A DNA stretch of 64,000 nucleotides from assembly GCA_036268875.1 (NCBI GenBank), contig DATATI010000080.1, positions 62,001 through 126,000 on the forward strand, given 5' to 3'. Made by a program: the position numbers and the translations under genes. The notes below the pieces were generated by a model, which searched no databases, was not told the origin of the DNA, and saw only the letters and a list, made by a program, of their open reading frames with translations. Numbering within the stretch: position 1 is the first letter of the stretch; the number at the start of each line of letters is the position of its first letter. Origin of the DNA: Polyangia bacterium (lineage in GTDB: Bacteria; Myxococcota_A; Polyangia; Fen-1088). Shown here one piece after another: positions 25,202 to 34,912 of the stretch.

Positions 25202-26266
25202 ATGGCTCGCCCCAAGCTTGGTGTTTTTCTGTTCGGCGTTGTCGTTGCGGCAGGCGGCTGCTCCGTCGACTCGACAGGAACGACGACGAAAGCTGACACC
25301 GGACAGCCCTCGACGCTGATGCCCGACGGCGGTCGGCCTGAAACTTCGGCGCCGGAAACCATTTCCGACGCCAGCGTCACTGATTTCGCTGGCGCCGAAA
25401 CAGCGGCGAACGACGTGGCCGGCGGGTCCGACCTGCCCGACATCGTGGCAGACGTTTCGGCGGGCGAAACGGCGGTGCCCGACGGGACGGTTGACCGCGG
25501 GGGGAGCACTGACGGACCGGGGCCGGGCGATCTGCCGACCCCGACCGGAGCCTGCCCGGAGTTCAAATCGGGCGACGTCACCTTCCAACCAGCCGGTGGC
25601 GCCCGGCAGGTGACCATCACCATGGGCGACGCCGCGAAGACTGTGCACGGTCCGCTTATCTTCTACTGGTACGCAACGGGCAGTTCCGTCAGCGAAGCGG
25701 GCCGCGGTCTGCCCCTGCCGGCCATCACGGCGGCCGGCGGGATCGTCGTGGCTCCCCAGGACGTCCCGAACGCGGGGACATTTCCCTGGCTGCAGAACCT
25801 TACCCAGCACGACGCGCTGTTTGACGAGGTCGTCGCCTGCGCGGTCAAGAACACCTTGATCGATTCGCGGCGCATTCACGCCGTCGGATTTTCCGCTGGC
25901 GCGCTGATGACCACGCACCTCAGCTATGCGCGTTCAGGACTGCTGGCCAGCGTGGCCGCGTACTCGGGAGGCGCGACCGGGCAGTTTCAGGAACAGAACA
26001 ACAAGTTCGCGGCGCTGATCTTCACCGGAGGACCGTCGGACATCGTGGTGCAGAACTTCTTTCAATCCAGCCAGCAATGGCAGGCCACCCTGAAAGGCGC
26101 CGGACACTTCACGCTGTTCTGCAATCACATGGGTGGCCATTCCATTCCAACCCGATTGGTCCCGGGTGTTTGGCAGTTCTTTCAAGACCACCCCTACGGC
26201 ACGGTCCCCTCGCCGTACGCCGGCGGTCACACCCCCGGTTCTTTAGCTCCTCCCTGCGTCGAGTGA
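25202..26266 (+). CDS. PHB-depolymerase-like alpha/beta-hydrolase lipoprotein
   Basis: A 354-residue lipoprotein with lipobox AAGGC (Cys20), followed by a linker of about 90 residues rich in Asp/Ala/Thr/Gly. The catalytic domain has GPLIFYWYATGSS, the nucleophile elbow GFSAGAL, and a late His in GGHSIP, as in poly(3-hydroxybutyrate) depolymerase and feruloyl-esterase-like proteins. The acid residue would lie in LIFTGGPSDIVV. It is probably surface-attached and secreted through the Sec/Lol route. The substrate is unknown. Codon use is typical of the window, unlike the next gene. Confidence 0.78.
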   Translation: MARPKLGVFLFGVVVAAGGCSVDSTGTTTKADTGQPSTLMPDGGRPETSAPETISDASVTDFAGAETAANDVAGGSDLPDIVADVSAGETAVPDGTVDRGGSTDGPGPGDLPTPTGACPEFKSGDVTFQPAGGARQVTITMGDAAKTVHGPLIFYWYATGSSVSEAGRGLPLPAITAAGGIVVAPQDVPNAGTFPWLQNLTQHDALFDEVVACAVKNTLIDSRRIHAVGFSAGALMTTHLSYARSGLLASVAAYSGGATGQFQEQNNKFAALIFTGGPSDIVVQNFFQSSQQWQATLKGAGHFTLFCNHMGGHSIPTRLVPGVWQFFQDHPYGTVPSPYAGGHTPGSLAPPCVE

Positions 26267-26442
26267 CGTCGCCGCGACCGACCGGTCAGGCGCACCGCAA
26301 CCGGCGCGGGTCTCAGGGTCTGTTCCAGGCGCTGTCCTCATATCCCGATGCCGCGTTTGCAACGAAAATGATGACGGTCCTCACCGCCGCTCTCGCCGGT
26401 AAAAACCAATTGGTGCCAGTCTCCAGCCAAGAAGGAAGAACA

Positions 26443-27417
26443 ATGATCGACCCTGTCATCCGTGTTGCCACATTGGCCGGCGCCATTGCCGTCCTGTTCG
26501 CGACTCCCGCGCTCGCACAGAACGTGAAAGTGACGCCGCTCGGCGGCTTCGACGGAGAATTCTGCGCGCAGGACCGCGCGCTGATCTTCGAGGATCCGAC
26601 CGGAACGCGCGTGCTCTACGACCCCGGCCGCACCGTCATGGGCGGGTCCGACCCGCGCCTTGGCAAGATCGACATCATCCTTGTCACCCACGTGCACGGC
26701 GACCACCTCGGCAACGCGCACACCAAAGCGATCGGTGCCGGCACCTGCGAGAAGCCCGACTTCTCGGTCTCCGACATCCCGAACTCGAACGCGATCAACA
26801 TCGCGCTCGCCAAGGGCTCGAAGATTGTGACGGGCAGCGATATGCCGGGCTTCTTCGCGGCGAAGCTGAAGGCGCTCGGCGGCGACCCGGCCAAATCCAT
26901 CCTGGCGCGCTTCGGCGGCAGCGTCACCATCGGCAACGTGAAGATCGCGACCGTCACCGCGATGCACAGCAACGGCCTCGATCCGGATTACATTGGCGGG
27001 GACCTCGGCAATGCGATGAAGGCGGCGGGCACCTGGGGCGACGTCGGCCTGGCCACCGGCTATGTGCTGCGGTTTAGCAACGGCCTCATGGTCTACCTCT
27101 CGGGCGACACGGGCATCACCGCGGACCAGGAGTTCGTCATCCGCGGCCATTACCACGCGAAGCTCGCGGTGATGAACATCGGCGACGGCTTCTCGACGGG
27201 CCCGGTCGAAGCCGCCTACGTGATCAACGACCTCGTGAAGCCCAACGCCGTGATCGCCTCGCACGCGAACGAGGCCGGCACCGAGAACGGCAAGGTGCGC
27301 CAAGGCAGCAAGACCGAGACCTTCATGAAGCTCGTCAAGAAGGCGAAGGTGCACGTTCCGATCTCGGGCAAGACGATGCAGTTCGCGGCCGACGGGAGAT
27401 GCACGGCGGGGTGCTGA
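26443..27417 (+). CDS. Secreted MBL-fold metallo-hydrolase
   Basis: A 324-residue protein. A cleavable signal peptide ends in TPALAQ (about residue 24). The zinc motif is VTHVHGDHLG (HxHxDH), with further ligands in TVTAMHSNG, LSGDTG and IASHANE. ATG 26443 is supported by a good Shine-Dalgarno GAAGGAAG at 26431-26438. Codon use is CTC/GCG-rich and unlike the flanking hydrolase gene, as in the next two genes on this strand, which suggests transfer. The fold acts on phosphodiester, lactone or thioester bonds; the substrate is not predictable. Confidence 0.85.
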   Translation: MIDPVIRVATLAGAIAVLFATPALAQNVKVTPLGGFDGEFCAQDRALIFEDPTGTRVLYDPGRTVMGGSDPRLGKIDIILVTHVHGDHLGNAHTKAIGAGTCEKPDFSVSDIPNSNAINIALAKGSKIVTGSDMPGFFAAKLKALGGDPAKSILARFGGSVTIGNVKIATVTAMHSNGLDPDYIGGDLGNAMKAAGTWGDVGLATGYVLRFSNGLMVYLSGDTGITADQEFVIRGHYHAKLAVMNIGDGFSTGPVEAAYVINDLVKPNAVIASHANEAGTENGKVRQGSKTETFMKLVKKAKVHVPISGKTMQFAADGRCTAGC

Positions 27418-27486
27418 TGTGCCTCGATCGCCCGAATTTTCGCGGGGCGCCGTCAGGAGGGGCCGACCTGGTTCGACTCAATCACA

Positions 27487-29163
27487 ATGGTGGACCTAGC
27501 CGCGCGGGAGATCTGCTGGCGTTGGACCGTCTCCTTGGTGATGGCCCTCGCGGTGGGGGCTGCCGCTTGCGGCCGGTCTCCCACGCTCGACGGGGGTGCC
27601 GGCGAGGAGCCTGGGGTCGACGCGCCGCCAAGCAACGCCGTCGACCCCGGGTGGTCGCCGCTGCGCCGGCTCGACAACCTCGAGTACGACCTCACGGTCC
27701 GCGACCTGCTGGGCGTCGACGCACGCGCCCGCCTCACTTTTCAACCCGACGAGACCGCCGGTGACTTTGGCTTCGCGGACTTCGCGGGCGTCCAGTCCTT
27801 CAGCGACTCCCGCTACGAACAGTACGCGAACACGGCCTGGAACCTCGCCGACGAAGTCTTCGCCGATCCGGCGCTGCGCGCGCGCATCATCACCTGCGCG
27901 CCGGCGGCGCCTGGAGACGAGGCGTGCACGCGGCAGATCGTCACGGCCTTCGGCCTGCGGGCCTGGCGGCGTCCGCTCGCGAGCGACGAGGTGGACGGCC
28001 TGGTCGCCCTCGCTGCTGGCGCGCTCGCCGACGGCGCGACGTTCGAGGACGCGATCGAGCGGGTCGTCGTCGCGCTGCTCTCGTCGGCGCCTTTCCTTTT
28101 CCACCTCGAATTCGATCCCGATCCGTCTTCCCCGAAGCCGCACCCGCTCGCGCCCTACGAGCTCGCATCGCGCCTGTCGTACCTGCTGTGGAGCTCGATG
28201 CCCGACGATCGTCTTTTCGGGCTGGCGGCCGACGGGACGCTCGCGCGCGACGAGGTCCTCCGTGCCGAGGTTGGCCGCATGATTGTCGATCCGCGCGCCG
28301 ACGGGTTCATCGCGGGCTTCGCCGGGCCATGGCTCGGCGACGACGACTTGGCCGAGCATCCGATCGATCCCAGCACCACGTCGATGTTCGACCCGGCATT
28401 GATAGTCGCCATGAGCCAGGAGCTGCGCCTCTACTTCGCCGAGTTCCTGCGAGGCAGGGCGAGCTTCGCGACGTTTCTCGATGCCGACGTCAACTTCGTC
28501 AACGCCCGCCTGGCCCGGCACTACGGCATGGATGCGACCGGCCTCGGCGACGCGCTCAGGCGAATTGTCGACACCGGCGACCAGCGGGCCGGCTTCCTCG
28601 GTCTCGGCGCGATGCTGACGGTGACGTCCGCGCGCGGGCGGTCCTCTCCGACCGAGCGCGGGAAGTGGATCCTGGAGCACCTCCTGTGCGTGAAGGTTCC
28701 GTTCGGCCCCCCCGACACGCCCGATAGCATCGGTGCGTTCGACAGCGAGCCGCTGCGCCAGCTCATCGCTTCGATCGATGGCCAGCCGGCGTGCGGCGCC
28801 TGCCACAGACCAATGGACTCGGTCGGCCAGGCGCTGGAAGGCTTCGACCAGATCGGCGCGTTCCGCACGCAGTACCCGGACGGCCGGCCCGTCGATACGC
28901 AGGCCGTGCTCCCCGATGGCACGCGCGTCGACAGCGAGCCGGCGCTCGCCGCCCACCTCGCCGACGATCCGAACTTCCTGCCTTGCGTGAGCCGCACCGC
29001 CTTGACCTACGCCCTCGGACGCGATCTCGGCGATCTCGATCGGCCGGCCCTGACGCGGATCCTCGACGGGTGGACGGCGGGAACGCCGACGCTGCGCGGG
29101 CTCCTCGAGGAGATCATCGTCAACGACGTCTTCCGCACCCGCCGCAGAGAGGGGGCGCCATGA
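27487..29163 (+). CDS. DUF1587/1595/1592/1588/1585 protein with single CxxCH (copy 1)
   Basis: A 558-residue lipoprotein-like protein (AVGAAAC near residue 27). Domain order as in planctomycete/myxobacterial PSD proteins: DUF1587 (LRRLDNLEYDLTVRDLLGVD), DUF1595 (RRPLASDEVDGLVALA), DUF1592 (ASRLSYLLWSSMPDDRLFGL ... FAGPWLG), DUF1588 (TSARGRSSPTERGKWILEHL) and DUF1585 near the end (LTYALGRDLGDLDRPALTRI). A c-type haem-like motif CGACH precedes the last domain. The stop overlaps the DUF1552 start by 4 bp (ATGA). Function unknown; the family is thought to act with its DUF1552 partner outside the cytoplasm. Codon use is CTC-rich. Confidence 0.85.
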   Translation: MVDLAAREICWRWTVSLVMALAVGAAACGRSPTLDGGAGEEPGVDAPPSNAVDPGWSPLRRLDNLEYDLTVRDLLGVDARARLTFQPDETAGDFGFADFAGVQSFSDSRYEQYANTAWNLADEVFADPALRARIITCAPAAPGDEACTRQIVTAFGLRAWRRPLASDEVDGLVALAAGALADGATFEDAIERVVVALLSSAPFLFHLEFDPDPSSPKPHPLAPYELASRLSYLLWSSMPDDRLFGLAADGTLARDEVLRAEVGRMIVDPRADGFIAGFAGPWLGDDDLAEHPIDPSTTSMFDPALIVAMSQELRLYFAEFLRGRASFATFLDADVNFVNARLARHYGMDATGLGDALRRIVDTGDQRAGFLGLGAMLTVTSARGRSSPTERGKWILEHLLCVKVPFGPPDTPDSIGAFDSEPLRQLIASIDGQPACGACHRPMDSVGQALEGFDQIGAFRTQYPDGRPVDTQAVLPDGTRVDSEPALAAHLADDPNFLPCVSRTALTYALGRDLGDLDRPALTRILDGWTAGTPTLRGLLEEIIVNDVFRTRRREGAP

Positions 29164-30548
29164 AGTCGTCGACGCGCCGGCATTTCCTCCGCGGCGCGGG
29201 CGTCGCGCTCGCGCTGCCGTGGCTCGAGTCGCTCGAGCCACGGCGGGCGCGCGGGCAGACGGCGACCCCGCGGCGGCGCTTCGTGCCGATCTACTTCCCG
29301 CTCGGCACCGCCTACCCGAACGAAATCGACTACTGGACGCCCAAGGGCATCGGCGCCGGGACCGCCTGGCAGCTGTCGCCCATGCTCGAGCCATTCGCCC
29401 CGATCAAAAGTCAGGTCGCCGTGCTGGCGCAGGTCGATCAGACCGCGTTCAAGGAGACGGTCGTCGATTTCGGCAACGGGTTGCTCACGGACGCGTTCCT
29501 CACCTGCACCGACCCGCGGTCACAGGTCACGATGAGCCTCCCCGAGCCGAACGGGATTTCGATCGACCAGCGCATCGCCAGCGCCCTCGGGGAAAGGTCA
29601 CTCCAGGTCGGCCTCTCGACGCTCAACTCGTCCTGCGACGGCGAGCCGTGCGACTATTCGCGCAGCATCTCTTGGGCGGGGCCGGGAGCGCCACTCGGCA
29701 AACTCGTCGACCCGCAGAGCGTCTTCGACAAGATCGTCTCGAGTGGCCCGCCCCTGGCCCCGGCGGCGAGCGCCGCGACCAAGCGCAAGAGCGTCCTCGA
29801 CTTTGTCGTCGGCAACGTGACGAGCCTCGAGGGCCGTCTCGGCCGCACGGACCGCACCCGCATGGACCAGTTCCTCACGTCGGTGCGCGACCTCGAGACG
29901 CGCGTCGCCGCCCTGGCGCTCCCGCCCGACTGCCGCGCCATCCCACGTCCGACCCTGTCGGCGAGCGTCGGCAACGTCCCCGCGAGCTATAACCGCGACG
30001 ACCATGCGAACGTCATGATCGATCTTACCGTCATGGCGCTGTCGTGCGACGCCGCGGGCGTCGTGAGCTTCATGCTCGATGATGCCCGGTCCGACTTCCC
30101 ATACAACTTCTTGCAGCGGCGGCACTTCACCGACGCGGGCTCGACGCCGGGCACGACGGCCGTCACGTTCAGCCCGCTCATTGCTTCCGCCAACAACGAC
30201 GGCGGCGACGGCACGGACCAGTGGGCGACGATCCACTGGTGGTACGCCTCGAAGGTGAGCCAGCTCTGCCAGAAGCTCGCGGCCGTCCCCGACGGCGGCG
30301 GCGCGAGCCTGCTCGACAACTCGATCGTCTGGTTCGGCAGCGGACAGCAGGGAGAAGGGTTCGCGACGAACCTACCGCTCCTGTACGTCGGCAGCGGGGG
30401 CGGCATCCTTCGCACCGACCGCGCCTTCGCTTTCAGCCCCAATCAGAGCCTCGCCAACGTCTATCTCACGTTTCTGCGATCGGTCTTTGGGCTCCCGGAT
30501 CCGACCTTCGGCGACAGCACGGGGACCATCCCGGAGCTCCTCGCCTGA
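29160..30548 (+). CDS. DUF1552 protein with Tat signal (copy 1)
   Basis: A 462-residue protein with a twin-arginine signal (STRRHFLRGAGVALALPWLE) and the DUF1552 fold: YFPLGTAYPNEIDYWTPKG, SLPEPNGISIDQRIASALG, GRTDRTRMDQFLTSVRDLE, then HWWYASKVSQLC and LLDNSIVWFGSGQQGEGF. The Tat signal implies export in a folded state, possibly with cofactor. Coupled to the DUF1592-type gene by a 4-bp overlap; the two always seem to travel as a pair. CTC-rich codon use as in its partner. Confidence 0.87.
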   Translation: MKSSTRRHFLRGAGVALALPWLESLEPRRARGQTATPRRRFVPIYFPLGTAYPNEIDYWTPKGIGAGTAWQLSPMLEPFAPIKSQVAVLAQVDQTAFKETVVDFGNGLLTDAFLTCTDPRSQVTMSLPEPNGISIDQRIASALGERSLQVGLSTLNSSCDGEPCDYSRSISWAGPGAPLGKLVDPQSVFDKIVSSGPPLAPAASAATKRKSVLDFVVGNVTSLEGRLGRTDRTRMDQFLTSVRDLETRVAALALPPDCRAIPRPTLSASVGNVPASYNRDDHANVMIDLTVMALSCDAAGVVSFMLDDARSDFPYNFLQRRHFTDAGSTPGTTAVTFSPLIASANNDGGDGTDQWATIHWWYASKVSQLCQKLAAVPDGGGASLLDNSIVWFGSGQQGEGFATNLPLLYVGSGGGILRTDRAFAFSPNQSLANVYLTFLRSVFGLPDPTFGDSTGTIPELLA

Positions 30549-30691
30549 TCACCTGTTGGTCAGCAAAACGGCATTGACATAGACGGGCACGAAGACGCTG
30601 GGCCGGGACGCCTTGCTGGCCAGAGCCGGCCTCTGTATGCCAGGCGGCTCCCCACGATTTGCCGGCCGCTGTGGCCCAACAACCTTCGCTA

Positions 30692-31777
30692 TCAGGGCGG
30701 CGAAACGGGGAGGGACGGCAGTTGCAGATCGGCGGTGACGGCGAGGTGATCGGACGCTCGTTCGGTCAGCACGGCGCAGGTCAGGAAACGAAGATCGGGT
30801 CCGGCCAGGATGCGATCGATGCGCATCCAGGGTCGTTTGATGGCCGGGAATGTATAGCCAAAGCCGGCGCCGCGCTGAGCGAAGCCGTCCTGGTAGGTGC
30901 CGAGCCACTGCGCGAAGGCCCAGCTCTGCTCGGGCAGGTTGGTGTCACCGGCGATGATCACGGGGTAGGTCGAACGCCGGGCTTCATCGGCCACGCCCTG
31001 TACTTGCCTGGTGCGCAGGTTGGCGTTGATCGGTACCGGGGCCGACGACGGCGTCAAGATACGTCCGCTGAGGATTTCCTGGCGCAAGCCTTCGCCGTGC
31101 AGTTCGTCCAGGGCGGCGCGCGGCGATAGAGGGTGCATGTTGAAAACGTCCACGAGCCCGGCGCCCGTTTGCAGGCGATAGCGAACAAACCGCAAGGAGT
31201 GAATCTCATTATTTTGCGTCACTGCCGCCGGCAGCAGAACGTCGACGATCGGATAGCGGCTGGCCACGGCGAACTGACCGTCCTTGCGAAACAAATAGTC
31301 TGAAAAGCCGGCGCGCAGGGTGTCCTCATCGGCTCGCCCGCCTTCTTGCAGGAGGATCAGATCCGGGTTCACGCTGCGGACGGCGCGAATCACGTTCGCC
31401 AGACCGAATCGCCCCTCGTCGACGTTGAAGCTCACCACGCGCAGCACCTGGGAGCCCGGCGGTGGGGCGACCCCGCGCCCGAGGTGCAGCCCCATCAACG
31501 GAAACACCACGATCAACGCCGCGACGAGCTGGGTGGCAAGCCAGCGATAGTAACCTCCGATCACCAGCGCCAGCGCCAGCACGGGGCCCGGCAAGGCAAA
31601 CCCAAGCCGCGGCAGATAAAGCGCCACGGTCGTTGCCCACCAGCGCTCGCCCACCAACCGAAACGCCGCCACCACCACCAGCAACGCCAACGGGTATGCG
31701 ACGGCCAGCGCGCGGATCCCCCACCACGACAGACGACGAAGCCTGGCGGCGGTGTCGTCGATCGGGCGGTCAACCAT
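30692..31777 (-). CDS. Endonuclease/exonuclease/phosphatase-family membrane protein
   Basis: A 361-residue protein. The first 115 residues hold three hydrophobic helices (ALAVAYPLALLVVVAAFRLV, ALPGPVLALALVIGGYY, LVAALIVVFPLMGL). The rest is an EEP (DNase I-like) domain: VVSFNVDEGRFG, DLILLQEGG, FNMHPLSP, IIAGDTNLPE, then RPWMRIDRIL and ASDHLAVTADL, with the usual Asn, Glu, Asp, Asn and final Asp-His residues. It would sit in the inner membrane with the catalytic domain outside, and hydrolyse a phosphoester. Codon use is CTG-rich (native-looking) although it lies between two CTC-rich genes. ATG 31777 begins the first helix. Confidence 0.83.
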   Translation of the reverse strand: MVDRPIDDTAARLRRLSWWGIRALAVAYPLALLVVVAAFRLVGERWWATTVALYLPRLGFALPGPVLALALVIGGYYRWLATQLVAALIVVFPLMGLHLGRGVAPPPGSQVLRVVSFNVDEGRFGLANVIRAVRSVNPDLILLQEGGRADEDTLRAGFSDYLFRKDGQFAVASRYPIVDVLLPAAVTQNNEIHSLRFVRYRLQTGAGLVDVFNMHPLSPRAALDELHGEGLRQEILSGRILTPSSAPVPINANLRTRQVQGVADEARRSTYPVIIAGDTNLPEQSWAFAQWLGTYQDGFAQRGAGFGYTFPAIKRPWMRIDRILAGPDLRFLTCAVLTERASDHLAVTADLQLPSLPVSPP

Positions 31778-32207
31778 CGCTGGATTTTGCGCAGAAGGGA
31801 CAGCGTTTGAGAAGATCCCAGCGACGACCCGGCCTTCGAGTCCACCGCATTGGACACTGAGCCCGAGCGTCGCCACGGCGAAATTTCGCGGCGACGATCG
31901 CAGCCGACATTTACGCGCGACGAAAACCTGACACGTCTGTCGTGTCGATCGATAGTCTCCGCGCCGCGCGCGCCATTTTGTATGGGCGGCCGCGAGGAAA
32001 GGGACACGCCGTCGGCGGTATGCGTCTTGCTGCCGAAGTCGCCGTCTCTGTCGAAGAAATTTCCTGACCGACGTTCGTCTTTTGTGTGCAGTTCGATCGA
32101 TCAAGCGAAGAGACATCGTGCAGTCGACCGAGGACAAATCCGGCACCAACGAATGCAGCCCGATTATTCCGTATGTGGTGTTGCCCCAACCGACAAAGGA
32201 GATCCCG
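31778..32207. other. 430-bp divergent intergenic region
   Basis: It separates the EEP-family gene (minus) from the LamG lipoprotein gene (plus) and must hold both promoters. A clear Shine-Dalgarno AAAGGAG lies at 32195-32201, before ATG 32208. No RNA gene, repeat or credible small gene was recognised. Confidence 0.6.
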
Positions 32208-34769
32208 ATGAAGCTGAAACAAGAATGTCACGGACCGAGACGCCGGCGATACAGCCGGGCACTCCTCGGCTCGCTCGCCCTCGCCTCGGCGAGCCTGGCC
32301 GCTTGCGGTGACAACAATCAAGGCGAAGACAGCCCCGAGCTGCAGGCCATCCTCAAGGACGGCGAGCTCACGCAGCTCATGAGCAGCGCGCTCACGTCGT
32401 CGCCCCCCCCTGGCACAGGCCCGTCGGGCAGCAGCGGCGGCGTGACATTCGACGCCGGCGTCCCGACGGGCGCCACCGATGCGGGCGGCAGAGGCGTCGC
32501 CGGTATGGGCGGCCCCGTAATCGGGGGCGGCACGGGAGGATTCGCGATGGACGGCGGCACCGGCCCGACCAGAAGCTTTCCTGGGCAGGCCCAGGGCTTC
32601 TGGCGCTTCGATGACTGCAACATGAGCCGCACCGAGCTCGCGGACAGCACCTTCGGCGGCAACCACACGGCGTTCCGCTCGGTGACGGCCTTCTGCCGTC
32701 CGGGCATCCTGAATTCGGGCATCGGCTTCGACGAGGACGACGACGTCGTCATCGTGCCTGACCAGCCGAACTTCACGTTCTCCGAGGGCTTCACCGTCGC
32801 GGCGTGGGTCAAGCCGACGGACCTTGGCGGCGTCCGCACGATCTTTCGCAAGCGTCAGGACGGCACCAGCACGTTCGTGCTCGCCGAGAACGGCAAGAAC
32901 TTCCAGATCGTCATCAGCCTGGCCAACGGCAAGGCGGCCGACGTACAGGCCAAGGCGACGCTCGACACGTTCACCCACGTCGCCGCGACCTACGACGGCA
33001 TCTTCCTCAAGCTCTACCTCAACGGGGTCGAGGCGGCCTCGAAGCGCGTCGTCGGCCGGCTCAGCGACGGGGTGGGCCCGCTGCTCATGGGCAACGACGC
33101 CAGCAACCGCCGCATCGACGGCATCATCGACAACGTCGTCTTCGACACGCTCCCGGCGACGCCCGCCGAGATCACGAAGCTGCTGTGTCTGCCGCAGCCT
33201 TCGTTGATGAACGTCACGCCGGTCGATCCCGCGGCCGTGCCGCCGGGAACGCCCGTCAGCTACGATGTGCAGATCACGAACAACTCGTGCGACGACGCGA
33301 ACTTCAACTTCAACGCATTCGCGTTCGACCCAAACATCATCGTGAGCCCGAACTTCGGCAACGCGTTCGTTGCGGCGACCAGCACCACGCACGTTCCCTT
33401 CACCGCCAGCGCCTCACCGGACACCGAGAACTTCGGCACGACGCAGATCTCCGTGAACGCCCAGCTCTTCACGCCCAACTTCTCCAGCTTCGAGCAATTC
33501 AACCAGGTCGTGAACTTCTCGGACTTCGACAACTCGACGCCGTGTACGATCAAGCCCCGCCGGGAGCTGGAGATCCGCGACGTCAGCGTCGTCGACGATC
33601 CGGTCCGCACCGCTCCGGGAGGCGCGTGGACGTTCGGCAAGCTCATGGAGGACATGGCGCCGACACCGGCCGACGCGCCGGCGATGGTCGAGACGATGCT
33701 CTCGTCGTTCCTCAGCCAGCAGACGGTCAACAGCTTCACGCTGCCCCCGCGCCCCGGCGTCCAGCAGGTTCTGAACAGCATGCGGGGCCCGGACGGCAAG
33801 CTCGATCTGTCGCAGCAGTCGTTCCGCCTGCTGGCGATCGTCAACCGCATCGACCTCAACGACGTCTCGGCGTCCACGGCCGGCGAGGGTCGCTTCGTGT
33901 TCGGCTTCGTGCCGTTCGGCCAGGTGATGCAGGCGACATTGATCATCGAGTACAGCATCCCCGCGGCCTCGCCGGCGGACATCGCCGACCTGGCAAACGC
34001 GTGGCACGCTCTGCGCGCCCTGCCCTTCCCGTCGGAGGACTACAACGCCGCCCTGCAGAAGGTCACGGAGCGCTTCACCGCGCGCAACGCCGCGCCGGGA
34101 CGCCCGAACGGGAGCGCCGTCGGGCAAATCCGCACGAACGATTTCTTCCAGTTCGGCGGCGCGTGGGAGTTCCGTGAGTTCCACCTCGACGCCACGAGCG
34201 GCACGCTGGTGCCGGCGCCGGTCGCCCTGACCCCGGATCGGAGCTTCAACTTCTCCCCTCAGCTCGGGCAGTTCGCCGTCGCCAACGAGCCGGCGATCCT
34301 CGCCGAGAAGCACACCGTCCCGCTGATGTTCGACGGCGCGCCATTCCAGGGCGGCAACGTCGACGCCTCGGACTTCTTCACCTGGCAGGTGCCGGGAGTG
34401 AGCCCCGAGACGCGCCATCGTTTCGCGCGCAACACCTGCAATGGGTGCCACACCCAGGGCGAGACGGGCGCCGCCTTTTTCCAGATCAATCCGCGCTTCC
34501 CGTTCCAGGAGTCGCAGCTGTCGGGGTTCCTCCTCGGCGCCGACGTGACCGACTTCGCGGCCGGCGTGGTCCGGCACTTCAACGAGCTCGACCGGCGCGG
34601 GCGCATCCTTCACGCCTTCGTCTGTCCGGACGAGATGCTCCCACCCCCGCCGCCAGATACGACGCCGATCAGCGGCCTGCCCGACGGCGGCTTTCCCGGC
34701 ACCGGGGGCGCGATGGGCGGCTTTGACGCCGGCACCTTTCCCGGCACCGGGGGCGTGCCTGGAAAGTAG
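32208..34769 (+). CDS. LamG-domain lipoprotein with C-terminal CxxCH
   Basis: An 853-residue lipoprotein with lipobox SLAAC (Cys33), then a Gly/Pro-rich linker and a LamG/concanavalin-like domain at about 125-320 (QGFWRFDDCNMSRTELADST, SEGFTVAAWVKPTD, THVAATYDGIFLKLYLNGVE, IDGIIDNVVF). A beta-rich stretch follows, then a long C-terminal region with NRIDLNDVSAST and GEGRFVFGF and, near residue 745, the haem-like RNTCNGCHTQGETG. The tail contains two copies of FPGTGG. The start is supported by AAAGGAG. Probably surface-exposed; function unknown. CTC-rich codons, as in 26443-30548. Confidence 0.8.
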   Translation: MKLKQECHGPRRRRYSRALLGSLALASASLAACGDNNQGEDSPELQAILKDGELTQLMSSALTSSPPPGTGPSGSSGGVTFDAGVPTGATDAGGRGVAGMGGPVIGGGTGGFAMDGGTGPTRSFPGQAQGFWRFDDCNMSRTELADSTFGGNHTAFRSVTAFCRPGILNSGIGFDEDDDVVIVPDQPNFTFSEGFTVAAWVKPTDLGGVRTIFRKRQDGTSTFVLAENGKNFQIVISLANGKAADVQAKATLDTFTHVAATYDGIFLKLYLNGVEAASKRVVGRLSDGVGPLLMGNDASNRRIDGIIDNVVFDTLPATPAEITKLLCLPQPSLMNVTPVDPAAVPPGTPVSYDVQITNNSCDDANFNFNAFAFDPNIIVSPNFGNAFVAATSTTHVPFTASASPDTENFGTTQISVNAQLFTPNFSSFEQFNQVVNFSDFDNSTPCTIKPRRELEIRDVSVVDDPVRTAPGGAWTFGKLMEDMAPTPADAPAMVETMLSSFLSQQTVNSFTLPPRPGVQQVLNSMRGPDGKLDLSQQSFRLLAIVNRIDLNDVSASTAGEGRFVFGFVPFGQVMQATLIIEYSIPAASPADIADLANAWHALRALPFPSEDYNAALQKVTERFTARNAAPGRPNGSAVGQIRTNDFFQFGGAWEFREFHLDATSGTLVPAPVALTPDRSFNFSPQLGQFAVANEPAILAEKHTVPLMFDGAPFQGGNVDASDFFTWQVPGVSPETRHRFARNTCNGCHTQGETGAAFFQINPRFPFQESQLSGFLLGADVTDFAAGVVRHFNELDRRGRILHAFVCPDEMLPPPPPDTTPISGLPDGGFPGTGGAMGGFDAGTFPGTGGVPGK

Positions 34770-34787
34770 ACCCACCGAAGAGTGACC

Positions 34788-34825
34788 GATTGGCAGGCGA
34801 GGCACCCGCGCCTCGCCTGCCAATC
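34788..34825. terminator. Perfect 16-bp hairpin after the LamG gene
   Basis: GATTGGCAGGCGAGGC (34788-34803) and its exact reverse complement (34810-34825) flank the six-base loop ACCCGC. It lies 18 bp after the stop. No T run follows, so it may act as an mRNA-stabilising or factor-dependent end rather than a classical terminator. Confidence 0.7.
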
Positions 34826-34912
34826 TCCAGGCTTCAACGAACGCAGACGGCTGCGTCGACGACGGCCATTGCAAAGGGTCTCGTTGCGCCTACGATCGTT
34901 TGCGGTAGCGAA

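Noticed and set aside
31911-33392. Minus-strand frame of about 490 codons opposite the LamG gene
   Set aside because: Charged, repetitive translation without signals. The plus strand has a ribosome-binding site, lipobox and domains.
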